A stretch of 64,000 nucleotides of DNA from Intestinimonas butyriciproducens (GCF_004154955.1 NZ_CP011524.1:930001-994000); one strand, 5' to 3'. Shown: positions 42,713-52,664, counted from the first letter of the stretch. The notes: generated from the letters alone by a model not told the origin. Translations and numbers: made by a program.

Positions 42713-43774
42713 ATGAGTCAAGAGTCCAAGAATCTTCAGACGTCGGCCCGCGGCATGATCACACCCCAAAAGGTGGGCAACTTCGTCCTCAATAACGCCC
42801 TGATCATCCTGATGGTCATTGCCGTCATCTACATTGCCATCATCAACCCGAATTTCCTGAGCACCGGCTCCATTGTCAACATCATTTCCCAGACGGCGGC
42901 CTATCTGCCCGCGGCTCTGGGCATCGGCGGCTGTATTGTTCTCACCGGTACCGACTTGTCGGCCGGACGTATCGTGGGCCTGACCGCCTGTGTATCTGCT
43001 TCCCTGCTGCAGAGCACCCTCAACATGGCCAATAAGATGTGGCCGGAGATCGGCGCGCTGCCCATCCCCGTGGTCATCGTCGTCGCCATGGTCATCGGCG
43101 CCGCCATTGGAGCCTTCAACGGCTTCTTTGTGGCCAAGTTCAAGCTCCATCCGTTTATTGTCACCCTGGGCACCCAGCTCATCGTCTATACCCTGCTGCT
43201 GATCTACGTGACCATGGGTAACAACAACGGTATGGCCATCGCCAACCTGGATAAGAGCTATACCGACTTCGTCAAGGGGGAAATGTTCAATATCGGCGGT
43301 GCGTCCGTGCCTTGGTACGTCCTCTACGCCGTGATCCTCACCTTTGTTATGTGGTTCATCTGGAATAAGACCAAGTTTGGCAAGAACATGTTTGCCCTGG
43401 GCTCCAATGAGGAGGCCGCTCGGGTCTCCGGGGTGAATGTGTTTCTCACTACGGTCATGGTGTTTGCCCTGGCCGGTGCCATGTATGGCTTTACCGGCTT
43501 TATCGAGGGCGCCCGTATCGCCTCCAATACGGCCAATACCGGCTTCAACTATGAGCTGGATGCGATCGCGGCCTGCGTCATCGGCGGAGTCAGCTTTGTC
43601 GGCGGTATTGGCAAGATCAGCGGTATTGTGATCGGCGTGCTCATGCTCCGGCTGATTTTTATCGGTCTGAATATGATCCCCGGCATGAATCAGAACTTTT
43701 TCTATCTTATCAAGGGCGCCATTATTCTCTTTGCATGTGCGCTGGATATGCGGAAATACCTTGCCAAGAAGTAA
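42713..43774 (+). CDS. mglC: Galactose/methyl-galactoside ABC transporter permease
   Basis: A 353-residue inner-membrane protein with about ten helices. GTDLSAGRIVGLTACVSASL (about residues 78-97) and the coupling loop FALGSNEEAARVSGVNV are MglC/RbsC family features. NPNFLSTGSIVNIISQTA near the N-terminus also fits. It follows mglA by 15 bases with ggggagg upstream and ends the mgl unit at a terminator. Confidence 0.93.
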   Translation: MSQESKNLQTSARGMITPQKVGNFVLNNALIILMVIAVIYIAIINPNFLSTGSIVNIISQTAAYLPAALGIGGCIVLTGTDLSAGRIVGLTACVSASLLQSTLNMANKMWPEIGALPIPVVIVVAMVIGAAIGAFNGFFVAKFKLHPFIVTLGTQLIVYTLLLIYVTMGNNNGMAIANLDKSYTDFVKGEMFNIGGASVPWYVLYAVILTFVMWFIWNKTKFGKNMFALGSNEEAARVSGVNVFLTTVMVFALAGAMYGFTGFIEGARIASNTANTGFNYELDAIAACVIGGVSFVGGIGKISGIVIGVLMLRLIFIGLNMIPGMNQNFFYLIKGAIILFACALDMRKYLAKK

Positions 43775-43794
43775 GAAAACAGGTAGAATAGAGA

Positions 43795-43826
43795 AGCGGG
43801 GCGGGTGACAACCCGTCCCGCTTTTT
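43795..43826 (+). terminator. Terminator of mglBAC
   Basis: Twelve-base stem with one wobble pair (43795-43806 with 43811-43822), GACA loop, then TTTTT. Confidence 0.88.
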
Positions 43827-43852
43827 GCAATGAACAAGTGAGGTGACGAAAA

Positions 43853-45157
43853 ATGCCCAACGCGGTGGAGCGTGTGGAAGAATTTCTCAAGGCATATGGC
43901 ATGTCCCCCTCTTTTACAGATGTGGATGCCTGTGCCCGGGCGTTTCAAAGAGATATGGAGCGGGGGCTCCAGGGAGCAAAAGATGCCTGGATGATGATGC
44001 TGCCCACCTATCTGTCCCTGGAGGGAGAGGTCCCTGAGGAGGAGCCCACCATCGTCATCGACGCCGGGGGCACCAATTTCAGGATCGGCCTTGTTACTGT
44101 CCACCCCGAAGGACCGGAGGTGGAGGACCTGAGCGTGTTTCCCATGCCCGGCTCCCAGAGCGCCATCACTTGGGCGGAGTTCATAGAACAGGTCTCGGAT
44201 GCAATCCTGCCCCTTACGGACCGGAGCCGCCGGGTGGGGCTGTGCTTTTCCTATGCCGCCGAGAGCCTTCCAAACCGGGATGGGAGGGTGCTTGGGATCG
44301 CCAAACAGGTCCGGATCGTTGGGTTTGAGGGCATGGAGCTGGGACGGGACCTCTCCGCCGCTCTGGAGGCGAAGGGGGCGGCGGGGGTACGCTTTGTGGT
44401 CCTGAACGACACGGTGGCCGCGCTGCTGGGCGGCGTGGCGGAGCTGCGGGATGAGGTGTTCGACGGCTATGTGGGACTCATCTATGGCACCGGCGTCAAT
44501 ACCTGCTATGCAGAGCGGCCGGAGCGCCTGAAACGGGTGACGACGCCCTGGGAGAAGGGTGATATGCTCGTCAATATGGAGTCGGCGCGCTTTGACGGAG
44601 GGTGCCAGGGGGAGTTTGACAGGCAGTTGGACCAGGCTTCGGTGGATCCCGGCATGTGCCATTATGAGAAAATGGTGTCGGGCCGCTACCAGGGAGAGGT
44701 GGTCTACCGGACTCTGCGCCAGGGGGCCATGGACGGACTTTTTACTCCGGGCTCTTCTCAGCGCTTGTTGGAGCTGGACGGTCTTACCATGGTGCAGGCC
44801 GACGCATTCTGCGCCCGACCCTATGGAAATGGGGTGCTGGCCGGTATATGCCAGGAAGAGGAGGACCGGGAGATGGTCTATACCATCATCGATCGCCTGG
44901 TGGAACGCTCGGCCCGTTTGGTGTGCGCCAACTTGGCGGGAATCCTGCTCCAGACCGGTGCGGGTATGCGGATCCATCGGCCCGCCTGTATCGTGGCGGA
45001 GGGGTCCACCTTCTACAAAGGACATTTGTTCCGGGGCAAGCTGGAGCGGCTGTGCGCCGAATATATCACCGGACGGCTGGGCAGATATTATGCCTTCCGG
45101 CAGGTGGCGGATGCAAATCTGATCGGCACCGCCGCCGCGGCGCTCCTCAACCCGTGA
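43853..45157 (+). CDS. Hexokinase (eukaryotic-type fold)
   Basis: A 434-residue ATP-dependent sugar kinase of the large hexokinase family usually found in eukaryotes, rather than bacterial glucokinase. The phosphate loop DAGGTNFRIG (about residues 70-79), the LNDTVAALLGG segment with the catalytic Asp (about 184-194) and GLIYGTGVNTCYAE (about 208-221) are visible. It may phosphorylate glucose imported by the Mgl system. It lies 78 bases after mglC with its own gaggtga site, past the terminator, and is followed by fhs. Confidence 0.85.
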   Translation: MPNAVERVEEFLKAYGMSPSFTDVDACARAFQRDMERGLQGAKDAWMMMLPTYLSLEGEVPEEEPTIVIDAGGTNFRIGLVTVHPEGPEVEDLSVFPMPGSQSAITWAEFIEQVSDAILPLTDRSRRVGLCFSYAAESLPNRDGRVLGIAKQVRIVGFEGMELGRDLSAALEAKGAAGVRFVVLNDTVAALLGGVAELRDEVFDGYVGLIYGTGVNTCYAERPERLKRVTTPWEKGDMLVNMESARFDGGCQGEFDRQLDQASVDPGMCHYEKMVSGRYQGEVVYRTLRQGAMDGLFTPGSSQRLLELDGLTMVQADAFCARPYGNGVLAGICQEEEDREMVYTIIDRLVERSARLVCANLAGILLQTGAGMRIHRPACIVAEGSTFYKGHLFRGKLERLCAEYITGRLGRYYAFRQVADANLIGTAAAALLNP

Positions 45158-45208
45158 CATATGACAGAGCGGATGCTCCGAGAGAGAATGGAAAGGGGTT
45201 AAACAGGG

Positions 45209-46876
45209 ATGAAGTCGGACATTGAGATCGCACAGGCAGCGGAAATGCTGCCCATCTCCCAGATCGCAGCCAAGGTGGGACTTGGCGGAGATATGCTGGA
45301 GTACTACGGCAAGTACAAGGCCAAGGTGGATACCTTGGCCCTGCGGGACCGGCCCAGAAAAGGCAGGCTGATTCTGGTGACCGCCATCAATCCTACGCCT
45401 GCCGGCGAAGGAAAGACCACCACCAGCGTAGGCTTGGCAGACGCCCTCACGCTGCTGGGAAAAAAGACAGTGCTGGCGCTGCGGGAGCCCTCTCTTGGCC
45501 CGGTGTTCGGCGTAAAGGGCGGGGCCGCCGGCGGCGGCTATGCCCAGGTGGTGCCCATGGAGGACATCAATCTCCATTTTACCGGAGACTTCCACGCCAT
45601 CGGCGCGGCCAACAATCTGTTGGCCGCTATGCTGGACAACCATATTCAGCAGGGGAATGCACTGGATATCGATGTACGCCGCATCACCTGGAAGCGGTGC
45701 GTGGATATGAACGACCGCCAGCTCCGGAACATCGTCTGTGGGCTGGGCGGCAAGGTGAATGGTGTGCCCCGGGAGGACGGCTTTGATATCACAGTGGCCT
45801 CCGAGATCATGGCGGTGCTGTGTCTGGCCTCTGACCTCATGGATCTGAAGGCGCGGCTGGGCCGTATGGTGGTGGCGTACAACCGTGCGGGGGCGCCGGT
45901 ATACTGTTCTGACTTGAAGGCGCAGGGGGCTATGACCGCCCTGCTGAAGGATGCCATCCGCCCCAATCTGGTCCAGACTCTGGAACATACGCCCGCCTTC
46001 ATCCACGGTGGACCCTTTGCCAACATCGCCCACGGCTGTAACTCCGTTTCCGCCACAGATGCCGCTCTGAAGCTGGGGGACTATGTGGTTACGGAGGCGG
46101 GGTTCGGCGCGGACCTGGGCGCTGAGAAGTTCCTGGATATCAAGTGCCGCGCCGCCGGGCTCTCACCGGACGCGGTGGTCATTGTGGCCACCGTCCGCGC
46201 CCTCAAGCACCACGGTGGCTGCCCCAAAACCGAGCTGGGGAAAGAGAATCTTGAGGCCTTGGCACGCGGCCTGCCCAACCTGCTCAGGCACGTGGAGAAT
46301 ATTACAAAGGTATACGGTCTGCCCGCCGTTGTGGCCATCAACAAGTTTGAGAGCGATACGGACGCCGAGGTGCGGATGATTCGGGAGGCCTGCGGCAGAT
46401 ACGGCGTCCGGGTGGCCCTCTCCGAGGTGTGGGGCAAAGGCGGCGCCGGCGGCGTGGAGCTGGGGGAAGAGGTCCTGCGCATTCTGGAGGAGGGGGCGAA
46501 GCATTTTCGCTTCGCCTATGCCTCTGAGCTGACTCTGAAGGAGAAAATCGAGTCCGTGGCCCGGAAAATCTACGGCGCGGACGGCGTGGACTATGCCCCT
46601 GCTGCGGACAAGGAGCTCCAGCGCCTCACAGAGCTGGGCTATGGAACGCTTCCGGTATGTATGGCAAAGACGCAGTACTCTCTCTCCGACGATGCGGCCA
46701 AGCTGGGCGCTCCTGAGGGCTTCCGCATCACGGTACAAAAGGCCAAGGTGTCCGCCGGAGCGGGCTTTGTGGTCGTGCTCACCGGAGACATCATGACCAT
46801 GCCCGGTCTGCCCAAGGTACCCGCGGCGGAGAACATCGATGTGGACGAAAATGGGAAAATCACGGGTCTGTTCTGA
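45209..46876 (+). CDS. fhs: Formate-tetrahydrofolate ligase
   Basis: A 555-residue enzyme that makes 10-formyl-tetrahydrofolate from formate and ATP, supplying one-carbon units for purines or acetogenic-type metabolism. The P-loop is [13 protein letters not shown] (about residues 60-72), and [21 protein letters not shown]-region and [17 protein letters not shown]-region motifs match the family along its full length. It has aaagggg upstream and follows the hexokinase by 51 bases. No other Wood-Ljungdahl genes are in the window. Confidence 0.96.
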   Translation: MKSDIEIAQAAEMLPISQIAAKVGLGGDMLEYYGKYKAKVDTLALRDRPRKGRLILVTAINPTPAGEGKTTTSVGLADALTLLGKKTVLALREPSLGPVFGVKGGAAGGGYAQVVPMEDINLHFTGDFHAIGAANNLLAAMLDNHIQQGNALDIDVRRITWKRCVDMNDRQLRNIVCGLGGKVNGVPREDGFDITVASEIMAVLCLASDLMDLKARLGRMVVAYNRAGAPVYCSDLKAQGAMTALLKDAIRPNLVQTLEHTPAFIHGGPFANIAHGCNSVSATDAALKLGDYVVTEAGFGADLGAEKFLDIKCRAAGLSPDAVVIVATVRALKHHGGCPKTELGKENLEALARGLPNLLRHVENITKVYGLPAVVAINKFESDTDAEVRMIREACGRYGVRVALSEVWGKGGAGGVELGEEVLRILEEGAKHFRFAYASELTLKEKIESVARKIYGADGVDYAPAADKELQRLTELGYGTLPVCMAKTQYSLSDDAAKLGAPEGFRITVQKAKVSAGAGFVVVLTGDIMTMPGLPKVPAAENIDVDENGKITGLF

Positions 46877-46904
46877 ACTGGGCAGGTTCGCAAAGAGGGA
46901 GGCG

Positions 46905-47978
46905 GTGCTGTGCATCGCCTTCTTCTGTGCTGTAGTGTCCATGCTGTTTGTGCCGCCGGACCGGGCCTATTTGGGCTACCTGGATATAAGGGTGCTCGCG
47001 TTGCTGTTTTGTTTGATGCTGGTGGTGGCTGGATTGGAGGAGACTGGACTTTTCCAGGTCCTGGCCCAACGTCTGCTGGTCGGTCGGAAACGCTTCCGTA
47101 TCCTCAGCCTGGCGCTGGTCCTGCTGCCCTTCTTTTCGAGCATGCTCATTACTAACGATGTGGCTTTGCTTACATTTGTCCCGTTTGCTATCCTGATGCT
47201 GGAGCTGATCGGACGGCAGGAACGTCTGGCGTATCTTGTTGTGCTTCAGACGGTAGCGGCAAACTTGGGCAGCATGGCCACACCGGTAGGAAATCCACAA
47301 AATCTGTTTCTCTGCTCCAAATTTGAGATTCCGATGGGGGATTTCTTCGCAGTCATGCTGCCGTTGACGGCGGTGAGCCTGCTGGGACTCTGCGCCGCGG
47401 CGCTCTGTGTCAGCGGCGAGGCGATTGAGGTGCAATTTTGTCAAGCACGCAGCATAGAGAACAAAGGGCTGTTATGGCTGATGCTGGTCCTTTTTGGATT
47501 GAGTCTGCTGTCCGTGTTTCGGGTGCTGCCATACGGCGTGCTGTTCGCAGTGGTGGTGCTGTCGGCGCTTTTCTGCACACGACCTCTTTTCCTGCGGGTG
47601 GACTATGGGCTGCTGGCCACGTTTGTCTGCTTTTTCCTTTTCTCCGGCAATTTGGGGCGCATTCCGGCAGTGCGGGAGCTGCTCACGGGGCTGCTGGGGA
47701 GCAACACGGCCATGACCGCAGGTTTGGCCAGTCAGGTGATCAGCAATGTGCCCGCCGCCGTGCTGCTCTCCGGATTTACGGAAGACTGGCGCGGGCTGCT
47801 GGTCGGCACGGATGTAGGCGGCCTGGGGACACCGATTGCCTCTCTGGCCAGCCTGATCTCGCTCAAATTGTATCTCCGCTCACAGGGGGCCCGGCCAGGG
47901 AGCTATCTGGGGCTGTTCCTGGTGGTGAACGGTGTGGGCATTTTGCTGATGGGCGTGGCTGCCTGGCTGTTTCGGTAG
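46905..47978 (+). CDS. ArsB/NhaD/CitM superfamily permease
   Basis: A membrane protein of about 357 residues with 9-10 hydrophobic helices. NLGSMATPVGNPQNLFL (about residues 115-131) and SQVISNVPAAVLLSGF (about 268-283) are the paired re-entrant-loop motifs of the ion transporter superfamily, which includes arsenite, sodium and citrate carriers. The start is uncertain: I use GTG 46905 with aaagagg upstream, since ATG 46851 would lie inside fhs. No arsenic or sodium regulator is adjacent, so the substrate is unknown. Confidence 0.8.
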   Translation: MLCIAFFCAVVSMLFVPPDRAYLGYLDIRVLALLFCLMLVVAGLEETGLFQVLAQRLLVGRKRFRILSLALVLLPFFSSMLITNDVALLTFVPFAILMLELIGRQERLAYLVVLQTVAANLGSMATPVGNPQNLFLCSKFEIPMGDFFAVMLPLTAVSLLGLCAAALCVSGEAIEVQFCQARSIENKGLLWLMLVLFGLSLLSVFRVLPYGVLFAVVVLSALFCTRPLFLRVDYGLLATFVCFFLFSGNLGRIPAVRELLTGLLGSNTAMTAGLASQVISNVPAAVLLSGFTEDWRGLLVGTDVGGLGTPIASLASLISLKLYLRSQGARPGSYLGLFLVVNGVGILLMGVAAWLFR

Positions 47979-48023
47979 AAGGAAGAGACCCGTTGTAAAA
48001 ATAGGACTCCAGAGGGTATGCTG

Positions 48024-48067
48024 AAAAGTGATGGGCGCTGCCGGATCCGGCTGCACCCATCACTTTT
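48024..48067. terminator. Bidirectional terminator between convergent genes
   Basis: AAAGTGATGGG and CCCATCACTTT arms with a GC-rich inner stem and T5 on the plus strand. It serves the permease (+) and the amidase (-). Confidence 0.85.
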
Positions 48068-48117
48068 TCATGTATTCCGTCCACCCGCAGTCTGAGGCTG
48101 CATTGCAGAGACCCTTT

Positions 48118-49596
48118 TCAGGATTGGAGGCTATTCAGGTAGCTGACAATGCCCTCGGAGATGCCTTGGGCCAGTTTGTCCTGATAGCTGTCATCAATAA
48201 GATTCATGAGCTCCTCGTGGTTGGTCATAAAACCCATCTCCACCAGTACGGCGCACATCTTGGTCTCACGGATGACCACGAAATCGGCGTCCTTGATGCC
48301 GCGGTCAATGCCGCCGGTCATACGGCACAGCGGAGTCTGAATGGCTTGCGCCAGCCGGGCGCCCCGACGGCTGGAGGGGTGATAATAGGTATAGATGCCC
48401 TGATAGTCCGGGCGGTTTTCCGCAGCGTTGGAGTGGATGGAGACAAAGAGATCGGCGTTTACGGCGTTGGCAATGTCCGCACGCTCATAGAGTCCCACAT
48501 CGACGTCGGTACTGCGGGTCATGACCACATTGTAGCCGTGATTTTTCAAGAGAGTCTCCAGTTTTTTGGACACCGCCAGGTTGATATCCTTTTCGGCGAT
48601 GCCCTCATACCGGGCGCCGGGGCGGCTGCCGCCGTGGCCGGGATCGATGACGATGGTGGACTTCTCCGGGTCGATGGGGACAGTGGGAGTAAAGTCCACA
48701 TCGGCCCGGTTTTCCAGGAAGGTGGTGAGCAGAACGCCATTTTCCTGGGCCTCTACCGTTACATTTTTCGCGTAGGAGATTCCGGGCTGCAAGTCCAGCA
48801 CTACCCGGACGACGTGGTCATAGCCGTCGCGCAGGCCCGGTCCGTGCTCCGCATAGCGAACAGCGGAGATCAGCTCATTGTCTACAACGATCGTCCCCGG
48901 GAAACCGGAGCTCAGAGAGGCACCCAGTACATCCACGGCCAGCCGGTCGCCCAGGTCCATGACCTGGTATTCAGGTGTGTGGTCCGTGGTGATCAGCACG
49001 GTCTGCGCATTGGCGTCGGCCTGAATATCGGTGACCAGTTTATCCGACTGTTCGGGTGGAAGCGGGTCGGGCGTGGGTTCCTCCAATGTGTCCGCCGTGA
49101 TATGGGCCGAGTAGGTCTCCTGATCCCAGAGGACCTCCGCGCCCAGCTGCTCGGAGACAAAACGGAGAGGGATCATCGTCCGGTCCGCGCCCTGATAGCG
49201 GACCACTTGGGCGGGGACGCCATCGGGCAGAGAGGCGGGGACGCCGTTGACCACCGCGCTGTCGCTGTCCAGTGTAAGAACGATAAGGTCTTCTCCGCGC
49301 TTTAAAATAACCTGTCCGGTCTGCTGGACCCACAAAACCTGGGCGCTCAGCGCCTCACCTACCAACCGCACAGGGACCAGGGTGCGCCCATCGATGATCA
49401 TGGCCGGTACGTCTCCGGAGAGCGTCTCACCGTTGAGGGTTAAACGCACTGCCTCCGCGGTGGCGGGCGTATAGGTTTTGGCATTCCAGTCGCATAGTTC
49501 AATAGAGAGACTTCCGTTAGGCGGGGCCGCCCAAGCCGCCGTCAGAGAGCACAGCAGGGCCAGGACCAACAGGAGAGATGGGATTTTTTGTCGCAT
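48118..49596 (-). CDS. Secreted N-acetylmuramoyl-L-alanine amidase
   Basis: A 492-residue exported protein. After a signal peptide (about residues 1-23) come a copper-amine-oxidase-N-like stalk of repeated DGRTLVPVR / DRTMIPLRF units (about 60-165), an AMIN-like beta domain (about 185-295) and an Amidase_3 catalytic domain (about 310-490). Zinc-site motifs are VIDPGHGG (His), the Glu in YEGIAEKDIN, and SIHSNAAEN (His), with the general base Glu in VLVEMGFMTN. It cleaves the amide bond between MurNAc and the peptide stem in the cell wall. Confidence 0.92.
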   Translation of the reverse strand: MRQKIPSLLLVLALLCSLTAAWAAPPNGSLSIELCDWNAKTYTPATAEAVRLTLNGETLSGDVPAMIIDGRTLVPVRLVGEALSAQVLWVQQTGQVILKRGEDLIVLTLDSDSAVVNGVPASLPDGVPAQVVRYQGADRTMIPLRFVSEQLGAEVLWDQETYSAHITADTLEEPTPDPLPPEQSDKLVTDIQADANAQTVLITTDHTPEYQVMDLGDRLAVDVLGASLSSGFPGTIVVDNELISAVRYAEHGPGLRDGYDHVVRVVLDLQPGISYAKNVTVEAQENGVLLTTFLENRADVDFTPTVPIDPEKSTIVIDPGHGGSRPGARYEGIAEKDINLAVSKKLETLLKNHGYNVVMTRSTDVDVGLYERADIANAVNADLFVSIHSNAAENRPDYQGIYTYYHPSSRRGARLAQAIQTPLCRMTGGIDRGIKDADFVVIRETKMCAVLVEMGFMTNHEELMNLIDDSYQDKLAQGISEGIVSYLNSLQS

Positions 49597-49631
49597 ATGA
49601 GGACCGCTCCTTAGTCGGAAAAATCCCTTTT

Positions 49632-49660
49632 ATTTTATAGGATAGGACTGAATTCGTCAA
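49632..49660 (-). promoter_or_regulatory. Promoter of the amidase gene
   Basis: On the minus strand, TTGACG (49660-49655), 17-base spacer, TAAAAT (49637-49632), about 36 bases before the ATG. Confidence 0.75.
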
Positions 49661-49788
49661 TGGAATGGAAGAAAATTAGTTGACATAAATTTTGCCAGCA
49701 ATGGGAGTGGAAAGTGGGGATAGTTCCAGCATTTCCACAGTTTTTGGGGGTAGGCCCCGGCTCCGCTGGAGATACGGGAGAGTTTCGC

Positions 49789-49817
49789 TTGTCATTCCAC
49801 ACGAGGTATAGTATAAT
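49789..49817 (+). promoter_or_regulatory. Promoter of feoAB
   Basis: TTGTCA (49789-49794), 17-base spacer, perfect TATAAT (49812-49817). I see no convincing Fur box around it. Confidence 0.8.
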
Positions 49818-49862
49818 GAGCGCGTCGAAAGTTAAAACGAACTAATAAACGAGGTAGTTGCA

Positions 49863-52316
49863 ATGGAAGCAACAACAGAGCAGCGGCGGAGCGGGACCCT
49901 GATGGACCTCACCCCGGGTGACAGCGCAGTGATCCTGCGGGTGGGGAGCGATAAGGGGCCTGTCAAACGCCGACTGGTGGATATGGGCCTTACGCCGGGA
50001 ACCTATGTTACCGTGCGGAAAGTGGCGCCCTTTGGGGACCCCATTGAGGTGAATATACGGGGTTATGAGCTCTCCCTGCGGAAGGAGGATGCGGCCCAGA
50101 TCGCCGTTACCACCAGCGACGCGGAGGCACAGGCCTGTCGTATGGAGCGAAGCCGCCGGAAAGGAATGGTCCAGCACATCCCCGATGAGGAGATGCTCCG
50201 GCGGATGGACGCCGACCATGAGCATGAGCGGGAATACCACGCGGGTCCGCCGGACTATGCCAGTCACGATACCCGGGAGATGAAGCTGGCACTAGTGGGA
50301 AACCCCAATTGCGGCAAGACCACGCTCTTTAATGCGCTGACCGGGTCCAACCAATATGTGGGCAACTGGCCCGGTGTTACGGTGGAGAAAAAAGAGGGCA
50401 GGGCTCAGGTAGACGGTAAGGATGTCACCATTGTGGACCTGCCGGGCATCTACTCTCTCTCTCCCTACTCCATGGAGGAGATCGTGGCCCGGGATTTCAT
50501 CGTGGGAGAAAAACCCGACGCCATCATCGATATTATAGATGCCACCAACATCGAGCGCAATCTGTATCTCACGGCCCAGCTTCTGGAGCTAGAGCGGCCG
50601 ATGGTCATTGCGCTCAACTTTATGGACGAGGTGGAGAAGCACGGGGATCAGATCGATGTGGCACGGCTCTCCGAGACCCTTGGCGTACCGGTCATCCCTA
50701 TCACGGCCCGCTCGGGTGAGAATGTGGGGGAGATGCTCCGCATCGCTCATGAGCAGATGCACGTGGGAGTTACGGTAGAACCCGACGACCTCTACGACGA
50801 CTATACCCACCAGATCCATCATCGGGTGGGGGAGCTGATCCATGACCGAGCCTATGCGGTGGGGCTGCCCGCCCACTGGACGGCCATCAAGCTCATCGAG
50901 GGAGATGAGCTGGTGGAAAAGGCCTTGGACCTCAACGAGATCACAAAATCCAGACTGGAGTCCGTCTGCCGGGAATATGAGGATGCCTATGCCTTGGGTG
51001 ACCGGGAGACGCTCATCGCGGACAGCCGATACCAGTTCATACAAAACGTGGTCCGGGTGTCTGTGAAAAAGGGCCGGCCCCACGGTGCGCTGACCCGCTC
51101 GGATCAGATCGATTCCATTGTGACCAACAAATATTTGGCCATACCGGTCTTTCTCCTGATGATGCTGGCTATGTTCGCGCTTACATTTGGCCCCTTGGGC
51201 TCCCTTCTCTCCGACGGAGTGGAGACGCTGGTGGGAGACTGGTTTGCCGGATGGGTGGACGGGGCTCTCACTGCCGCCGGAGTGGCGCCTTGGGTCAACT
51301 CCCTGTTGGTGGAGGGTGTGATCGCGGGTGTGGGGGGTGTGCTTACCTTTTTGCCCCAGATCGCCCTGCTGTTTCTGTTCCTTTCCATCCTGGAGGACTC
51401 CGGCTATATGGCGCGGGCCGCTTTTATCATGGACAGGCTCCTGCGCCGCTTCGGCCTTTCGGGAAAGGCGTTCATCCCCATGCTGATGGGGTTTGGGTGT
51501 ACGGTTCCGGCGGTCATGGGGGCGCGGACCATGGAGAATGAAAAGGACCGCCGCATGACCATCATGCTGGTGCCCTTCATGTCCTGCTCCGCGCGGTTAC
51601 CGGTATATGGACTGATGGCCTCGGCGTTCTTTCCCAGGTACAGTGGGCTTGTGGTTTTTTCCCTCTATGTCATCGGGATATGCTGCGCCATTCTCTCCGG
51701 CCTCATCCTGAAGAAGACCATGTTTCGGGGGGAGCCGGCAGCCTTTGTGTTGGAGTTGCCTCCTTACCGCCTGCCGACCTTTCGGAACTGCATGATGCAC
51801 GTTTGGGAAAAGGTGCGGGGCTTCCTGGTCAAGGCGGGTACTCTGATTCTGGCGATGAGCGTAGTGCTGTGGTTTCTCCAGAGCTTTGGCTGGAACGGAG
51901 GGATCATCATGGTGGCGGATGCCGGGGACTCTTTCCTGGGGGGCGTCGGCGGCCTAATCGCCCCTGTCCTTCGGCCGCTGGGCTTCGGTACCTGGCAGGC
52001 GGCGGTAGCCCTGCTTTCCGGCCTGGTCGCCAAGGAGGCGGTGGTGTCCTCTATGAGCATGTTTTATGGTTTCTCCTTGGGAGACAGCGGCGCGGCCATC
52101 GCCGGGGCGCTGTCGGGCACCTTCCAGACGCCGGTGGCCGCTTACGCCTTTCTGGTCTTTGTACTGCTCTATGTCCCCTGCGTGGCGGCAGTAGCCACCA
52201 TTCGCAAGGAGATGAACTCTCTCCAGTGGACGCTGCGGTCCATTGCCTGGCAGATCGGAGCGGCTTACCTGGGGTCCTTTTTGGTATTCCAGATCGGAAG
52301 CTTACTGTTCCGGTGA
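49863..52316 (+). CDS. feoB: Ferrous iron transporter, FeoA-FeoB fusion
   Basis: An 817-residue fusion. Residues about 12-85 are a FeoA (SH3-like) domain with RLVDMGLTPGTYV; residues about 86-140 are a linker containing a His/Glu-rich patch (DADHEHEREYH). The FeoB GTPase domain then follows with GNPNCGKTT (G1) and DLPG (G3), and a membrane part with two Gate motifs (GFGCTVPAVMGAR and a later ALLSGLVAKEAVVSSM). It imports Fe2+ across the membrane. Separate FeoA and FeoB are more usual. It is followed by the small Cys-rich partner gene 10 bases downstream. Confidence 0.94.
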   Translation: MEATTEQRRSGTLMDLTPGDSAVILRVGSDKGPVKRRLVDMGLTPGTYVTVRKVAPFGDPIEVNIRGYELSLRKEDAAQIAVTTSDAEAQACRMERSRRKGMVQHIPDEEMLRRMDADHEHEREYHAGPPDYASHDTREMKLALVGNPNCGKTTLFNALTGSNQYVGNWPGVTVEKKEGRAQVDGKDVTIVDLPGIYSLSPYSMEEIVARDFIVGEKPDAIIDIIDATNIERNLYLTAQLLELERPMVIALNFMDEVEKHGDQIDVARLSETLGVPVIPITARSGENVGEMLRIAHEQMHVGVTVEPDDLYDDYTHQIHHRVGELIHDRAYAVGLPAHWTAIKLIEGDELVEKALDLNEITKSRLESVCREYEDAYALGDRETLIADSRYQFIQNVVRVSVKKGRPHGALTRSDQIDSIVTNKYLAIPVFLLMMLAMFALTFGPLGSLLSDGVETLVGDWFAGWVDGALTAAGVAPWVNSLLVEGVIAGVGGVLTFLPQIALLFLFLSILEDSGYMARAAFIMDRLLRRFGLSGKAFIPMLMGFGCTVPAVMGARTMENEKDRRMTIMLVPFMSCSARLPVYGLMASAFFPRYSGLVVFSLYVIGICCAILSGLILKKTMFRGEPAAFVLELPPYRLPTFRNCMMHVWEKVRGFLVKAGTLILAMSVVLWFLQSFGWNGGIIMVADAGDSFLGGVGGLIAPVLRPLGFGTWQAAVALLSGLVAKEAVVSSMSMFYGFSLGDSGAAIAGALSGTFQTPVAAYAFLVFVLLYVPCVAAVATIRKEMNSLQWTLRSIAWQIGAAYLGSFLVFQIGSLLFR

Positions 52317-52326
52317 GGCACATGGG

Positions 52327-52491
52327 ATGAAATATGTGATTTATGTCGGGATTGCCGTGCTGGTCGTCTGGGCCCTTTTCTATTTGATCCGTCACATTCA
52401 AAGTCAGATACGGGGAGACTGCGGCTGTGGAGGGTGCACCGAGAACTGTGCATCCTGCGGCAAGCGCTGCGGCAAAAATAAGAAGCGGTAA
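52327..52491 (+). CDS. FeoB-associated Cys-rich membrane protein
   Basis: A 54-residue protein with one N-terminal transmembrane helix (YVIYVGIAVLVVWALFYLI) and a Cys-rich basic tail in which CGCGGCTENCASCGKRCG carries six Cys. This is the standard architecture of the small FeoB-associated proteins in Firmicutes, thought to help Fe2+ movement or sense iron. It starts 10 bases after feoB and ends just before a terminator. The ATG at 52327 is the only sensible start. Confidence 0.88.
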   Translation: MKYVIYVGIAVLVVWALFYLIRHIQSQIRGDCGCGGCTENCASCGKRCGKNKKR

Positions 52492-52495
52492 AGTG

Positions 52496-52530
52496 AGAAC
52501 CGCCTCCGGTGACCCGGAGGCGGTTCTGTT
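52496..52530 (+). terminator. Terminator of the feo operon
   Basis: Perfect 14-base stem (52496?-52509 with 52514-52527) with TGAC loop and a short T tract, directly after the stop. Confidence 0.85.
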
Positions 52531-52664
52531 TGGCGAGATTCCGCCTGAAAGGGAAAACGATCCGCTCCTGCGGTGGGTTCGGCCTCTGCAAAAAGTCGGG
52601 CCGGTATTGCTTTTTTCAGAGATTTGCGGCAAGATAGAGGAAAACGAGCGGGAGGATACGCCAT

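Noticed and set aside
40961-46033. A 1690-codon open frame on the minus strand
   Set aside because: It lies antisense to mglB end, mglA, mglC, hexokinase and fhs, all with full family motifs. High GC and codon bias of the plus-strand genes leave one antisense frame free of stops; the translation is low-complexity His/Gly/Leu-rich.
49680-49862. Fur box at the feoAB promoter
   Set aside because: No GATAATGATTATC-like inverted repeat could be found around the promoter.
52531-52664. TPP riboswitch upstream of thiN
   Set aside because: I looked for the THI-box elements (CUGAGA and surrounding stems) and did not find them.
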